Part shown: in pieces, positions 25,093-34,085 of the stretch
Numbering within the stretch: position 1 is the first letter of the stretch
How the letters are laid out: each line of letters starts with the position of its first letter
Assembly: GCF_002020355.1 (NCBI RefSeq)
Contig: NZ_MPZV01000004.1
Span: forward strand, 310,001 to 374,000
DNA length: 64,000 nt
Source: Thioclava sediminum
GTDB lineage: Bacteria; Pseudomonadota; Alphaproteobacteria; Rhodobacterales; Rhodobacteraceae
Direction of reading: 5' to 3'
The notes under the pieces: model-generated
What the model saw: only the letters and a program-made list of their open reading frames with translations
The model's database searches: none
Told to the model about the DNA's origin: nothing
Program-made: the position numbers and the translations under genes

Positions 25093-25253
25093 TTATCCGC
25101 GCAGACCTGCGTCAGATCGTTGCAGCCTTGCGTGACGGTCGGAGCCCCGGTGGTCGGGAAGTCCAGACGCGGCAGCGAGAAATCCCCGATGCCAGCCGAT
25201 GCGGCGGTCGCGCCAAACACAGACAGAACAAGGGCGTAAGCGAGGCGTTTCAT
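25089..25253 (-). CDS. Small secreted peptide
   Basis: A 54-residue protein with a clear signal peptide ([19 protein letters not shown]) and a mature part of about 34 residues with two cysteines ([12 protein letters not shown]). The ATG at 25253 lacks a strong RBS (ACCGCT) but the coding pattern and signal are convincing. It overlaps the trhO stop and shares the regulatory region with mbfA. Three dyads lie upstream of it, so it looks tightly controlled. Function unknown. Confidence 0.6.
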   Translation of the reverse strand: MKRLAYALVLSVFGATAASAGIGDFSLPRLDFPTTGAPTVTQGCNDLTQVCADN

Positions 25254-25270
25254 AGCGGTTCTCCATAACT

Positions 25271-25341
25271 GAACTACTTGGTTCGGAATTGAATATGAAC
25301 CGTTCGGTTCGGAAATCAAGACCAAATGAACTGAACGGTTC
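25271..25341. promoter_or_regulatory. Three GAAC-N6-GTTC operator-like dyads
   Basis: GAACTACTTGGTTC (25271-25284), GAACCGTTCGGTTC (25297-25310) and GAACTGAACGGTTC (25328-25341) share GAACNNNNNNGTTC and are spaced 26 and 31 bp. They lie 18-88 bp upstream of the small secreted peptide start. A TetR-like dimeric regulator is one possibility; the sites do not fit alphaproteobacterial LexA (direct GTTC-N7-GTTC). Confidence 0.55.
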
Positions 25342-25377
25342 GAAAAACTGCCTTGCACTGGGCGCAACTCGGCATAT

Positions 25378-25394
25378 TTTAGAACCGTTCTAAA
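25378..25394. promoter_or_regulatory. Irr box (iron control element) of mbfA
   Basis: TTTAGAACCGTTCTAAA is an exact match to the iron control element TTTAGAA-N3-TTCTAAA bound by Irr in Alphaproteobacteria. It ends 13 bp before the mbfA start. In other species Irr represses mbfA when iron is low, which fits an exporter needed only in excess iron. Confidence 0.85.
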
Positions 25395-25407
25395 AAGAGG
25401 GCCTCCC

Positions 25408-26385
25408 ATGCTTCCCGGTTTCGCGTCACGCCGCCGTTTCGACGATCTCACTGAACAGGAAGTGCTTGCGCTCGCGATCTCCTCCGAGGAGGACGACGCC
25501 CGCATCTATCGCCAATATGCCGAACATCTGCGCGCCGAATTCCCAGCCTCCGCGAAGATCTTCGACGAGATGGCGAAAGAGGAAGACGAGCATCGCCGCC
25601 TCCTGATCGCCCGGCACACCGAACGCTTCGGCGATGTGATCCCGCTGATCCGTCGTGAACATGTCGCCGGCTTCTACAACCGCAAACCGATCTGGCTGAC
25701 GAAGAACCTGTCGCTCGACACGATCCGCGGCGAGGCCGAGGCGATGGAGCGCGAGGCGGGCAAGTTCTACACGCTGGCCGCCCAACGCAGCTCGGATGCC
25801 AGCACCCGCGAGTTGCTGGGCGATCTCGCCGCGGCCGAACTCGGTCACGAGCAAAAGGCCGAGGAGCTGACCTCGACCCACCTGCCCGAGAGCGAAAAGG
25901 AAGAAGAGGACCGTCAGGCCCACCGCCAGTTCATCCTGACCTGGGTGCAGCCGGGCCTCGCCGGGCTGATGGACGGCTCGGTCTCGACCCTCGCGCCGAT
26001 CTTCGCCACCGCCTTCGCGACGCAAAACCCCTGGACCACCTTCCTCGTGGGCCTCGCGGCCTCGGTCGGCGCGGGCATCTCGATGGGCTTCACCGAAGCG
26101 GCGCATGATGACGGCGTGATCTCGGGCCGCGGCTCGCCGATCAAACGCGGCATCGCCTCGGGCGTGATGACCATGCTGGGCGGCCTTGGCCACGCGCTGC
26201 CCTACCTGATCCCCGATTTCTGGACCGCCACCACCATCGCGATCATCGTCGTGTTCATCGAGCTCTGGGCCATCGCCTGGATCCAGAACCGCTTCATGGA
26301 AACGCCCTTCCTGCGCGCGGCCTTCCAGGTCGTGCTCGGCGGCGCGCTGGTCTTCGCAGCCGGTGTCTTGATCGGTGGCGGCTGA
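25408..26385 (+). CDS. mbfA: Membrane-bound ferritin-like iron exporter MbfA
   Basis: A 325-residue protein combining an N-terminal erythrin/ferritin-like di-iron domain (ISSEEDDARIYRQYAEHLR, EMAKEEDEHRRLL, EAEAMEREAGKFYTLAAQR, AELGHEQKAEEL: EExxH-type ligands) with a C-terminal VIT1/CCC1-type membrane domain of about five helices (QPGLAGLMDGSVSTLAPIFA). MbfA exports iron and protects against iron and peroxide stress. RBS GAGGG and an Irr box sit directly upstream. Confidence 0.93.
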   Translation: MLPGFASRRRFDDLTEQEVLALAISSEEDDARIYRQYAEHLRAEFPASAKIFDEMAKEEDEHRRLLIARHTERFGDVIPLIRREHVAGFYNRKPIWLTKNLSLDTIRGEAEAMEREAGKFYTLAAQRSSDASTRELLGDLAAAELGHEQKAEELTSTHLPESEKEEEDRQAHRQFILTWVQPGLAGLMDGSVSTLAPIFATAFATQNPWTTFLVGLAASVGAGISMGFTEAAHDDGVISGRGSPIKRGIASGVMTMLGGLGHALPYLIPDFWTATTIAIIVVFIELWAIAWIQNRFMETPFLRAAFQVVLGGALVFAAGVLIGGG

Positions 26386-26431
26386 CACAGCCTTACCTCC
26401 GACCCGCGCGCCAGCGGCACATGCGGGACGC

Positions 26432-26507
26432 TCCGCGGGGGATATTTGAGCCAAGGCGAAAACAGGCGCTTTGCCTTCGGCTTGGCAAAAATATCCCCGC
26501 CGGAGGC
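26432..26507. repeat. Inverted pair of the dispersed repeat (hairpin)
   Basis: TCCGCGGGGGATATTTGAGC at 26432-26451 and its near inverted copy (CTTGGCAAAAATATCCCCGC at 26481-26500, extending to CCGGA) can form a long stem with about 30 bases between. The arms match the copy at 17448-17472. It lies between mbfA and an AEC transporter and may be a REP-like element and/or bidirectional terminator. Confidence 0.6.
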
Positions 26508-26583
26508 TTCCCGACCCCGCCACGGGCGCGCAGACCTCATTCCATAGCTGGCACTTGCCAAAACCGCATGCTAGCCCTTGGCC

Positions 26584-27501
26584 ATGCTTGAGATCTTTCT
26601 GAAGACCTTGCCCTTTTTTGCCCTGATCGGGCTTGGCTGGTTCGCCGGACAGATCCGCTTTTTCACCGCCGAGGCGACCGCGTGGCTGACGAAATTCGTC
26701 TTCTACTTCGCGCTCTCGGCGATGCTGTTCAAATTCTCCGCCAATCTCGATCTGGCCGCGCTCGTCGATCCGCAGTTCATCCTCGCCTATCTGACCGGAT
26801 CGGGCGCGGTCTGGCTGATCACTTTCGCCGTCGCCAAGGCGCGCAAGCTGCCCACCGCGCTTTCCGCGATGGAGGCGCATACCTCGATGACCGGCAATAC
26901 CGGCTTTCTCGGCGTGCCGATGCTGGTGGTGCTGCTGGGACCGGCGGCGGTCGGGCCGGTGCTGATGGTGTTGAGCTGCGATCTGATCGTGTTTTCCTCG
27001 ATCATCACGATCTTCATCACCGCCGCGCGACACGGGAAGGTCTCGCTCGCGCCGATCGCGCTGGGGCTGGTGAAGAACCCGATGATCGTCTCGATGGTGG
27101 CGGGGCTCGCCTGGGCCGGGCTGAAGCTGCCGATGCCGGGCCCGCTGTCGGAATTCGTGACGCTGTTGGGCGCCGCCGCGACGCCCGGGGCGCTGTTCGC
27201 TATCGGCGCCTCGCTTGCGGGCAAATCGGCCGAGAAGCCCGCGCCGGCGGTCTGGCTGTCCTTCGGCAAGCTCTTCCTGCACCCGGCCGCCATCGCGATC
27301 ACCTCGCTTCTGATCTTCGATGTCGATCCCTTCGCGGCAGGCGTGATGATCGCCGCCGCTGCCCTTCCTGTCGCGGGCAATGTCTATATTCTGGCGCAGC
27401 ATTTCGGGGTGGCGCCGCAGCGCGTCTCGGCGTCCATCCTCGTCTCGACCGCCGTTTCGATCCTCACGGTTCCGGCGGTCATCCATTGGGTTCACGGCTA
27501 A
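26584..27501 (+). CDS. AEC-family transporter (auxin efflux carrier type)
   Basis: A 305-residue membrane protein with about ten helices in two inverted halves: LPFFALIGLGWFAGQIRFF at the start, a loop with AMEAHTSMTGNTGFLGVP (the conserved crossover, N-x-G-F-L-G), and a second half from FGKLFLHPAAIA. Bacterial members export or take up dicarboxylates and similar anions; the substrate cannot be told. Ends 10 bases before fghA with AAGGAGG between, so the two are likely co-transcribed. Confidence 0.88.
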   Translation: MLEIFLKTLPFFALIGLGWFAGQIRFFTAEATAWLTKFVFYFALSAMLFKFSANLDLAALVDPQFILAYLTGSGAVWLITFAVAKARKLPTALSAMEAHTSMTGNTGFLGVPMLVVLLGPAAVGPVLMVLSCDLIVFSSIITIFITAARHGKVSLAPIALGLVKNPMIVSMVAGLAWAGLKLPMPGPLSEFVTLLGAAATPGALFAIGASLAGKSAEKPAPAVWLSFGKLFLHPAAIAITSLLIFDVDPFAAGVMIAAAALPVAGNVYILAQHFGVAPQRVSASILVSTAVSILTVPAVIHWVHG

Positions 27502-27511
27502 GGAGGCTTTG

Positions 27512-28342
27512 ATGAAAACGATCTCGGAAAACCGCTGTTTCGGAGGCGTCCAAGGCGTCTATTCGCATGCGTCGAAGGTCAATGATTGCGAAATGACCTT
27601 CGGGCTGTTCCTGCCGCGAGAGGCCGAGGACGGTCCGGTGCCGGTGCTGTGGTATCTCTCGGGACTGACCTGCACCCATGAGAACGCGATGACCAAGGCG
27701 GGCGCGCAGGCTTTCGCGGCCGAGCACGGGATCGCGCTCGTGTTCCCCGACACCTCGCCGCGCGGCGAGGGCGTGGCCAACCACGAGGATTACGATCTGG
27801 GCCAAGGCGCGGGCTTCTATGTCAACGCGACGCAGGACCCGTGGGCGCCGCATTTCCGGATGTGGGATTACATCGCCGAGGAATTGCCGAACGCCATCGA
27901 CGCCGCCTTCGAGATCGACCCCGAGCGGCAGGCGATAACCGGCCATTCGATGGGCGGGCATGGCGCGCTGACTCTGGCGATGCACCAGCCCGAGCGCTTC
28001 CGGTCCGTCTCGGCCTTTGCGCCGATCGCGAACCCGACGCAAAGCGACTGGGGCCGCAAGCAGTTCAGCGCCTATCTGGGCGACAACGAGGCCGCATGGG
28101 CCGCGCATGACGCGACGCTACTGGTCCGCGAGCGCGGATTTGCGGGCGAAATGCTGATCGACCAAGGCGGCTCGGACCAGTTCCTCGATCTCCTGAAGCC
28201 CGAGGCGCTGGCCGAAGCGATGGCCGCGCGCCGTCAGCCCGGCACTTTCCGGATTCAGGAAGGTTACGATCACAGCTACTATTTCGTCTCGACCTTCATT
28301 CCCGATCACATCGAGTTCCACGCCGAGGCGCTCTGGGCGTGA
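27512..28342 (+). CDS. fghA: S-formylglutathione hydrolase
   Basis: A 276-residue esterase-D family serine hydrolase that cleaves S-formylglutathione to formate and glutathione in formaldehyde detoxification. Features: [18 protein letters not shown] (oxyanion region), nucleophile elbow [10 protein letters not shown], Asp and His near the end ([12 protein letters not shown]). The RBS AAGGAGG is strong. The glutathione-dependent formaldehyde dehydrogenase is not in this window. Overlaps the next gene by four bases (GTGA). Confidence 0.95.
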   Translation: MKTISENRCFGGVQGVYSHASKVNDCEMTFGLFLPREAEDGPVPVLWYLSGLTCTHENAMTKAGAQAFAAEHGIALVFPDTSPRGEGVANHEDYDLGQGAGFYVNATQDPWAPHFRMWDYIAEELPNAIDAAFEIDPERQAITGHSMGGHGALTLAMHQPERFRSVSAFAPIANPTQSDWGRKQFSAYLGDNEAAWAAHDATLLVRERGFAGEMLIDQGGSDQFLDLLKPEALAEAMAARRQPGTFRIQEGYDHSYYFVSTFIPDHIEFHAEALWA

Positions 28343-28797
28343 TCTGGGTCGACGCGGATGCCTGCCCGGTGAAGGCTGAGGCCGAGAAGGTCGCGACCCG
28401 TCTCGGCGTCAAGCTGATGCTTGTCTCCAATGGCGGGCTGCGACCCTCGCCCAATCCGCTGGTCGAGATGGTCTATGTCGATCAGGGGCCGGACGTGGCC
28501 GATATGTATATCGCCGAGCGGGCGAGGGTCGGCGATGTGGTCATCACCAATGACATTCCGCTGGCGGCGAAATGCGTCGAGGCGGGCGCGCGGGTACTGC
28601 GTCCCGATGGCGAGGCGCTGACCCCCGCCAATATCGGTAACGTCCTGGCGACACGGGATTTGATGGCGGATCTGCGCTCCGCCGATCCGTTCCGGCAGGG
28701 CGGCGGCAAGCCGTTTTCCAAGGCCGACCGGGCGCGGTTCTCGGATGCGCTCGACCGGGTCGCGCGGGCGGCAGCAAGAGAGGTTAAGAATGGTTAA
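28339..28797 (+). CDS. UPF0178 (DUF188, YaiI/YqxD) protein
   Basis: A 152-residue PIN-like-fold protein of the UPF0178 family. Typical parts: [55 protein letters not shown] with the conserved acidic residues. A GTG start overlaps the fghA stop. A nuclease role is suggested by the fold, but the cellular function is not established. Confidence 0.92.
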   Translation: MIWVDADACPVKAEAEKVATRLGVKLMLVSNGGLRPSPNPLVEMVYVDQGPDVADMYIAERARVGDVVITNDIPLAAKCVEAGARVLRPDGEALTPANIGNVLATRDLMADLRSADPFRQGGGKPFSKADRARFSDALDRVARAAAREVKNG

Positions 28798-29407
28798 GGC
28801 AGTTATCTTCGACATCGGTAACGTGCTGATCGAATGGCAGCCGGAGCGGCATTACGACCGGATCATGCCGCGCGAGACGCGCGAGCAGATGTTCGCGGAG
28901 GTCGATCTGCACGGCATGAATGACGAGATCGACCGCGGCGCGCCGTTCCGCGAGACGATCTACGCATGGGCCGAGAAATACCCGAGCTGGCGCGATGCGA
29001 TCCGGCGCTGGCACGATGATTGGATCGAGATGGCCGCGCCCGAGATCCCGCATTCCCTGCGTCTGATGAAATCCTTGCAGGCCAAGGGGATGCCGGTTTT
29101 CTCCCTGACGAATTTCGGAATTCAAAGCTACGATTTCGCGGCCACGCATTACCCGTTCCTGCGCGATTTCGACCGGGATTTCATCTCGGGACATATGGGC
29201 GTCACGAAGCCCGACCCGAAGATCTATCAGATGGTCGAGGACGCGTCGGGGCTGTCCGGCTCGGATCTGATCTTCACCGATGATCGTGCCGACAATATCG
29301 CGACCGCGCACACGTTTGGCTGGAAGACGCATCTGTTCGACGGGCCGGAGGGCTGGGCGCGGCGGCTGGTCGAGGAAGGCCTGCTGGAGGAGGCGGAGGC
29401 CGCATAA
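28790..29407 (+). CDS. HAD-IA family hydrolase
   Basis: A 205-residue haloacid-dehalogenase-like phosphatase. Motif [11 protein letters not shown] (nucleophile Asp, YihX-like DxG variant), motif II FSLTNF, motif III Lys in [10 protein letters not shown] and motif [13 protein letters not shown] helical cap lies between I and II. Overlaps the DUF188 gene by eight bases. Substrate not known; the E. coli YihX relative acts on glucose-1-phosphate. Confidence 0.88.
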   Translation: MVKAVIFDIGNVLIEWQPERHYDRIMPRETREQMFAEVDLHGMNDEIDRGAPFRETIYAWAEKYPSWRDAIRRWHDDWIEMAAPEIPHSLRLMKSLQAKGMPVFSLTNFGIQSYDFAATHYPFLRDFDRDFISGHMGVTKPDPKIYQMVEDASGLSGSDLIFTDDRADNIATAHTFGWKTHLFDGPEGWARRLVEEGLLEEAEAA

Positions 29408-29449
29408 GTTCGACTTATGCAGCCGCCGCGAAAATAAGGATAACTTATC

Positions 29450-31372
29450 TCAGGCGCGTTTCGCGACCGCGACGCCCAGAAGCTCGAGCACCTTCGCCTC
29501 GATCTGCGGCGCATCCATGCCTGCCGAGTGATACATGTCCTCGGGCGAGGCGTGGTCGATGAACGTGTCGGGCAGGACCATCGAGCGGAACTTGAACCCG
29601 TGATCGAAGACGCCCTGCTCCGACAGATATTGCGCGACATGGCTGCCGAAGCCGCCGATCGCACCTTCCTCGATACAGATCAGCGCCTCGTGTCCGGCGA
29701 CCAGACGGTCGATCAGATCGGTGTCGAGCGGTTTGACGAAACGTGCATCGGCGACAGTCGGCGCAAGGCCGCGGGCCTGCAGCGCCTCGCGCGCTTTCAG
29801 CACTTCGGCGAGACGGGTGCCATAGGACAAGATTGCGACGCGCGCGCCTTCCGCGATCATCCGGCCCTTGCCGATTTCCAGCGGCACACCTTCTTCGGGC
29901 ATGTCGACGCCCATGCCTTCACCGCGCGGATAGCGGAAGGCGATCGGGCCGTCATCATATGCTGCGGCGGTGGCAACCATATGAACCAGCTCGGCCTCGT
30001 CGGCGGCGGCCATCACGACCATGCCGGGCAGGGACGACATGAAGCCCACATCGAACGAGCCCGCATGGGTCGCACCATCCGCGCCCACCAGACCGGCGCG
30101 GTCGATGGCGAAGCGCACGGGCAGGCGCTGGATTGCGACATCGTGGACGATCTGGTCGTAGCCGCGCTGCAGGAAGGTCGAGTAGATCGCGCAGAACGGT
30201 TTCATTCCCGAGGCGGCGAGACCGGCGGAGAAGGTGACGGCGTGCTGCTCGGCGATGCCCACGTCGAAGCAGCGGCGCGGATAGACGCCCGCGAATTGCT
30301 TCAGCCCCGTGCCATCGGGCATGGCGGCAGTGATGCCGACGATCTTCTCGTCTTTCGCGGCTTCCTTGATCAGGCTTTCGGCAAAGACCTTGGTGTAGCT
30401 CGGCGCGTTGGAGGGCGATTTCTTCTGCTCGCCGGTGCTGAGATCGAATTTCGCGGTGGCATGACCGCCATCGGGGCGGTTCTCGGCCGGGCCGTAGCCT
30501 TTGCCCTTTTTCGTCACCGCGTGGATCAGGACCGGACCGGTCGCGCGGGCCTTGAGCGTGCGCAGCAGCGGCAGCAACTGGTCGAGATCGTGGCCATCGA
30601 CCGGGCCGACATAGGAGAAACCCAGCTCCTCGAACAGGGTGCCGCCCATGGCGATGCCCTTGAGCATTTCCTTCGCCCGGCGCGCGCCTTGCTGGAACGG
30701 AACGGGCAGCAGACCGACCGCGCCTTTGGCGGCGGATTTCAGGTCCTGCAGCGGGGCCTCGGAATAAAGCCGGGTGAGGTAGGACGACAGCGCGCCGACG
30801 GGCGGGGCGATCGACATCTCGTTGTCGTTGAGCACGACGAACATGCGTTTGCCCAAGTGGCCCGCGTGGTTCATCGCCTCGAAGGCCATGCCGCCCGACA
30901 TCGCGCCGTCACCGATCACGGCGATCGCGTCGCCCGTTTCGGCGCCCAGCTCGCGGCCCATCGTGAAGCCGGTCGCGGCCGAAATCGAAGTGGAGCTATG
31001 GCCCGCGCCGAACGGATCGTAGGGCGACTCGGAGCGCTTGGTGAAGCCCGACAGCCCGCCCTTGGTGCGCAGCGTGCGGATGCGGTCGCGGCGCCCGGTC
31101 AGGATCTTGTGCGGGTAGCACTGGTGGCCCACGTCCCAGACGATCTTGTCGCGCGGCGCGTCGAACACGGCATGCAGCGCGACCGTCAACTCGACCACGC
31201 CCAGGCCCGCACCCAGATGCCCGCCGGTTTGCGACACGGCCGAGATGGTCTCGGCGCGCAATTCGGTGGCGAGCGTTTTCAGCTCGGGATCGGAAAGGCC
31301 TTTCAGATCGGACGGCAGTCGCACCTTGTCGAGGAGCGGCGTGGCCGTTTGGTCGTTCGGGTTATCGCTCAT
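29450..31372 (-). CDS. dxs: 1-deoxy-D-xylulose-5-phosphate synthase
   Basis: A 640-residue thiamine-diphosphate enzyme that joins pyruvate and glyceraldehyde 3-phosphate, the first step of the MEP isoprenoid pathway. Seen: [18 protein letters not shown], the ThDP-binding [15 protein letters not shown], and the transketolase middle domain with [15 protein letters not shown]. It is the last gene of xseB-ispA-dxs, 19 bp after ispA. Rhodobacterales often carry a second dxs elsewhere. Confidence 0.97.
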   Translation of the reverse strand: MSDNPNDQTATPLLDKVRLPSDLKGLSDPELKTLATELRAETISAVSQTGGHLGAGLGVVELTVALHAVFDAPRDKIVWDVGHQCYPHKILTGRRDRIRTLRTKGGLSGFTKRSESPYDPFGAGHSSTSISAATGFTMGRELGAETGDAIAVIGDGAMSGGMAFEAMNHAGHLGKRMFVVLNDNEMSIAPPVGALSSYLTRLYSEAPLQDLKSAAKGAVGLLPVPFQQGARRAKEMLKGIAMGGTLFEELGFSYVGPVDGHDLDQLLPLLRTLKARATGPVLIHAVTKKGKGYGPAENRPDGGHATAKFDLSTGEQKKSPSNAPSYTKVFAESLIKEAAKDEKIVGITAAMPDGTGLKQFAGVYPRRCFDVGIAEQHAVTFSAGLAASGMKPFCAIYSTFLQRGYDQIVHDVAIQRLPVRFAIDRAGLVGADGATHAGSFDVGFMSSLPGMVVMAAADEAELVHMVATAAAYDDGPIAFRYPRGEGMGVDMPEEGVPLEIGKGRMIAEGARVAILSYGTRLAEVLKAREALQARGLAPTVADARFVKPLDTDLIDRLVAGHEALICIEEGAIGGFGSHVAQYLSEQGVFDHGFKFRSMVLPDTFIDHASPEDMYHSAGMDAPQIEAKVLELLGVAVAKRA

Positions 31373-31391
31373 TGGCTGCCCCCTAGGCGCG

Positions 31392-32258
31392 CTACATCTC
31401 GCGGGAGATAACGAAACGCGCAGCGGCCCGCAAGTTTTCCGCTTCCTCGCCGTAAGGCGAAAGCGCGTCTATGGCTTGCTCGATCAGCTCGCCCTCCCGG
31501 AGCCGCGCGCCGGTGAGGCCGAGCAGCGAGACGAAGGTGGCTTTTCCGGCCTCGGCATCCTTGCCGACCCGTTTCCCGGCGGCCTTTTCGCAACCCGTCA
31601 CATCTAGGATGTCATCGTGAATTTGAAAGGCCAGACCGACCGCATCGGCGAAATCGCTGAGGGGGCCCTCGTCCTCGCCCGCGAGGATCGCGCCGGTGCG
31701 AGACGCGAACGAGATCAGCGCCCCGGTCTTGCCCGCCTGCAGCGCGGTGATCTGGCTGAGCGAGAGCGGATCGGTGGCGCTTTCGGCGGCGATGTCGAGC
31801 GCCTGACCGTGGCCCATCCCAGCCGCGCCGGAGGCTTTCGCAAGCGCGAGGCTCAGCGCGATGCGCCGCTCTGCCGGGCCGAGGACGGGGTCGGCGCAAA
31901 GCTCAAACGCAAGCGTCTGCAACACGTCGCCGGTCAGCACGGCGGTGGCCTCGTCCCATTTCACGTGAACTGTCGGCTGGCCGCGGCGCAGATCGTCGTC
32001 ATCCATGCAGGGCAGGTCGTCATGCACGAGGCTATAGGCGTGCAGCGCCTCGACCGCGGCTGCAGCGGGCATCACCTGCGCCTCCGGGATGCCGAAGATC
32101 GCGGCGCTTTCGATCGCGAGGAAGGCGCGCAGGCGTTTGCCGCCCTGCAGCGCGTAATGCATCGGGGCGCGCAGCGGCCCCTCGGGCTGGCGCGCCACGG
32201 CGGCATCGAGCGCGACCTGAACGGTCGTATGCACCTCTTTCAAACGGGAGGTGAACAT
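31392..32258 (-). CDS. ispA: Polyprenyl diphosphate synthase (farnesyl/geranyl type)
   Basis: A 288-residue trans-prenyltransferase. First aspartate-rich motif [15 protein letters not shown], second motif QIHDDILD, and [18 protein letters not shown] near the start. It condenses IPP with allylic diphosphates to make C15 (or C20) for quinones, hopanoids or carotenoids. Sits directly after xseB (stop and start adjacent) and before dxs, the classic bacterial cluster. Confidence 0.95.
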   Translation of the reverse strand: MFTSRLKEVHTTVQVALDAAVARQPEGPLRAPMHYALQGGKRLRAFLAIESAAIFGIPEAQVMPAAAAVEALHAYSLVHDDLPCMDDDDLRRGQPTVHVKWDEATAVLTGDVLQTLAFELCADPVLGPAERRIALSLALAKASGAAGMGHGQALDIAAESATDPLSLSQITALQAGKTGALISFASRTGAILAGEDEGPLSDFADAVGLAFQIHDDILDVTGCEKAAGKRVGKDAEAGKATFVSLLGLTGARLREGELIEQAIDALSPYGEEAENLRAAARFVISREM

Positions 32259-32498
32259 TTACAGACCTTCGGCGGGGGTCGTGCCTTTCGGAGCGCCGTC
32301 GGCATTGAGCGTGATTTTCTCAACGCGCGCCTCGGCCTCTTTCAGAAGCTTGGCGCAATGCTCTTTCAGCTTGGCGCCGCGCTCATAGAGTTTGATCGAC
32401 TCGTCCAGGGGCACGTCGCCATGTTCCAGTTTGCCCACGACTTCCTCGAGAGCCTTCATCGCCTCTTCGAAGCTCAACGCGTCAATATCGCTCATCAA
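32259..32498 (-). CDS. xseB: Exodeoxyribonuclease VII small subunit
   Basis: A 79-residue protein with the XseB core: SFEEAMKALEEVVGKLEHGD, then PLDESIKLYERGAKLKEHCA and LLKEAEARVEKI. It binds the large subunit XseA (not in this window) for degradation of single-stranded DNA. Length is normal. The ispA start follows its stop immediately. Confidence 0.95.
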   Translation of the reverse strand: MMSDIDALSFEEAMKALEEVVGKLEHGDVPLDESIKLYERGAKLKEHCAKLLKEAEARVEKITLNADGAPKGTTPAEGL

Positions 32499-32620
32499 TC
32501 TGCATTCCCGGTGATATGTCGTCCAATAAGGCTCTGACGCCCGGGTTCCTGCAAACCATATCCGGCTCGCGGAGTCGAGATCACCCCGCGAGACCAGTGC
32601 TATCGTGAACGTCTTATCGC

Positions 32621-33016
32621 CTATTTCTGAAGCGACTCAAGATATGTCGCGAGTGAAAGGACGCGCCCGCGCGTGGCCAGAACGTCGGTGTAATACGGCG
32701 CACCGTGTCCGCCCTGTTCCATGAAGACATCGCCGAAGACCGGCATCGGCCCGCCATGCGCCCGCACGCCCGTGCGTCCGTCGATGATGTGGATCGCCTT
32801 GAGCATCGGGAACTCGCCGTCATTGGCGGCGGCAAGGCCGGTCAGATCGGCGGGTTTCACGTTCAGATATTCTGCCATCGGCCCGGTGCCCGTGCCATCG
32901 TCGCCATGACAGCTGGCGCAATATTGGCCGTAGAGAGCTTTGCCGACATCGCCGTCCTGAGCGATAGCCGGGGTCGCGGCGAGACAGGCCGCAGCGATGA
33001 GGTAAGTGAAGCGCAT
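32621..33016 (-). CDS. Small periplasmic c-type cytochrome
   Basis: A 131-residue protein: signal peptide MRFTYLIAAACLAATPAIAQ, then a single heme c site YCASCHGDDGTGTGP and a region with methionines that could be the distal ligand (GGPMPVFGDVFM). The ATG at 33016 follows AGGACACT. Single-domain class I cytochromes of this kind shuttle electrons in the periplasm; partner unknown. The upstream 350 bp contain a separate transcription unit (see 33125-33345). Confidence 0.88.
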   Translation of the reverse strand: MRFTYLIAAACLAATPAIAQDGDVGKALYGQYCASCHGDDGTGTGPMAEYLNVKPADLTGLAAANDGEFPMLKAIHIIDGRTGVRAHGGPMPVFGDVFMEQGGHGAPYYTDVLATRGRVLSLATYLESLQK

Positions 33017-33128
33017 AGTGTCCTCCCACACAAGTTGACGCATAGGAAGGTTGGGCGCGAAATGAGGCCGAGTCGATGATCGACGTCAATGACGAAGGGC
33101 GCTCCTTTTTGCTAAGGAACGCCCCACG

Positions 33129-33157
33129 AAAAGGGCCATCTCTGTTCGAGATGGCCC
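33129..33157 (-). terminator. Strong rho-independent terminator
   Basis: A perfect 10-bp stem GGGCCATCTC / GAGATGGCCC with a 5-nt loop, followed in the minus direction by TTTTC. The 5' arm sequence CCATCTC also occurs just upstream on the same strand (from 33171-33177), so an alternative pairing could disrupt the hairpin. Confidence 0.8.
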
Positions 33158-33239
33158 TCCGAGATCTACGGAGATGGTCCGGTTAGGGTCCGAAGGATCC
33201 AGCCGTCCCAGTCAGGGTTCTTTGCCCCAGGGTTTGCCC

Positions 33240-33296
33240 TCAGGCCACGGCCCCCCTCACTGTCCCGACACCTCTCTCCACTATCACTCTAGACAC
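33240..33296 (-). CDS. Possible 18-residue leader peptide
   Basis: A GTG at 33296 stands seven bases after GGAGG of an extended Shine-Dalgarno and opens MSRVIVERGVGTVRGAVA then stop. An ATG at 33314 overlapping the Shine-Dalgarno would add six residues (MKGGGP). Ideal RBS spacing for the GTG favours translation; no homology is claimed. Confidence 0.35.
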   Translation of the reverse strand: MSRVIVERGVGTVRGAVA

Positions 33297-33365
33297 TGGA
33301 CCACCTCCTTTCATGCGTTGCCGTTATCCACAGCGTGCCACAGATTTTGTGTGTGGCAAGAAAAA

Positions 33366-33998
33366 TTACGCAATCCTTGGAGAAAGTTTCGTAACAAGTG
33401 CCTTGAAAGGCAGCAGTGCGATCAAAGTCAGGGCAAGTTTGACAAGCCAGTCTGCGGTGGCCAGCGACACCCAGAGCGGCACCGTTGGCCCGAAGCCCAA
33501 CAGGGGCAGGGTTTCATTGGCCCAGGACACGTCATTCGACGGCTCGAGGAAGATGAGCGCGCTCGAGAAGGCGACCGAGAAGAAGATCAGCGTGTCGAGC
33601 GACGCGCCGATCAGGGTCGAGATCGCAGGCGCGCGCCACCAGACACCATTGCGCAGCTTGTCGAAGACGAAGATGTCGGTCATCTGCGCCACGAGGAAGG
33701 CCGCGCCGGAGCCGAGCGCGATGCGCAGCGTGACGGCGGGATAGGTGTAGCCGTCGCCCTGCAGCATGATCTGGCTGCCGATGAGCGAGCAGATCACGCC
33801 CACGACGAAACCGGCGGCCACGACGCGGCGCGCGGCGCCCGGGCCGTAGACGCGGTTCATCACGTCATTGACGAGGAAGGCGAAGGGGTAGGTGAAGGCG
33901 CCCCAGGTCAGCCAGTCGCCGACGAGGAATTGCACCAGGATGTTCGAGGCCACGACGATAATGGCCATGGCAATGATGCCAGGAATATAGCGGGTCAT
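33366..33998 (-). CDS. yhhQ: Queuosine precursor transporter YhhQ
   Basis: A 210-residue membrane protein of the VUT/YhhQ family that imports queuine precursors. Six or so helices; typical parts FTYPFAFLVNDVMNRVYG, LRIALGSGAAFLVAQMTDIF and LIGASLDTLIFF. The ATG at 33998 is preferred; a TTG at 34007 could add three residues. I looked for a preQ1 riboswitch in the short upstream region and did not see one. Confidence 0.93.
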   Translation of the reverse strand: MTRYIPGIIAMAIIVVASNILVQFLVGDWLTWGAFTYPFAFLVNDVMNRVYGPGAARRVVAAGFVVGVICSLIGSQIMLQGDGYTYPAVTLRIALGSGAAFLVAQMTDIFVFDKLRNGVWWRAPAISTLIGASLDTLIFFSVAFSSALIFLEPSNDVSWANETLPLLGFGPTVPLWVSLATADWLVKLALTLIALLPFKALVTKLSPRIA

Positions 33999-34085
33999 GA
34001 TGTTCAACCGTTTTTACATGGTAGCGGAGACATGGCCCGGAACCCTCCGGGCAAGGGCGCGCGATACGCGCTCGAACGCGTTGCG

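Larger units (their letters stand above)
33125..33345 (-). ncRNA. Candidate short leader/sRNA unit with extended Shine-Dalgarno
   Basis: A discrete minus-strand stretch between yhhQ and the cytochrome gene, ending in the terminator at 33129-33157. Near its 5' end lies GAAAGGAGGTGGTCC (33298-33312), able to pair with the whole anti-SD tail of 16S rRNA with one G-U. A tiny frame follows and the rest is rich in potential hairpins. The 5' boundary is my estimate. It may be an attenuator leader for the cytochrome gene or an independent sRNA; it does not match SRP, 6S or tmRNA features that I know. Confidence 0.4.

Noticed and set aside
25271-25341. LexA (SOS) boxes
   Set aside because: Alphaproteobacterial LexA binds direct GTTC-N7-GTTC repeats; these sites are inverted GAAC-N6-GTTC.
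25426-27495. Minus-strand frame of nearly 690 codons across mbfA and the AEC transporter
   Set aside because: It spans two genes and an intergenic hairpin, and its product is Arg/Gly/Asp-rich without domains.
29528-31411. Plus-strand frame of over 620 codons opposite dxs
   Set aside because: Shadow of dxs; no start signal and biased composition.
33125-33345. SRP RNA, 6S RNA or tmRNA as identity of the short unit
   Set aside because: No GNAR-tetraloop SRP core, no long 6S bubble and no tag-peptide frame with a tRNA-like end could be seen.
33999-34085. preQ1 riboswitch before yhhQ
   Set aside because: The short upstream stretch has a GC hairpin (GCCCGGA/TCCGGGC) but not the C-rich and A-rich preQ1 pseudoknot pattern.
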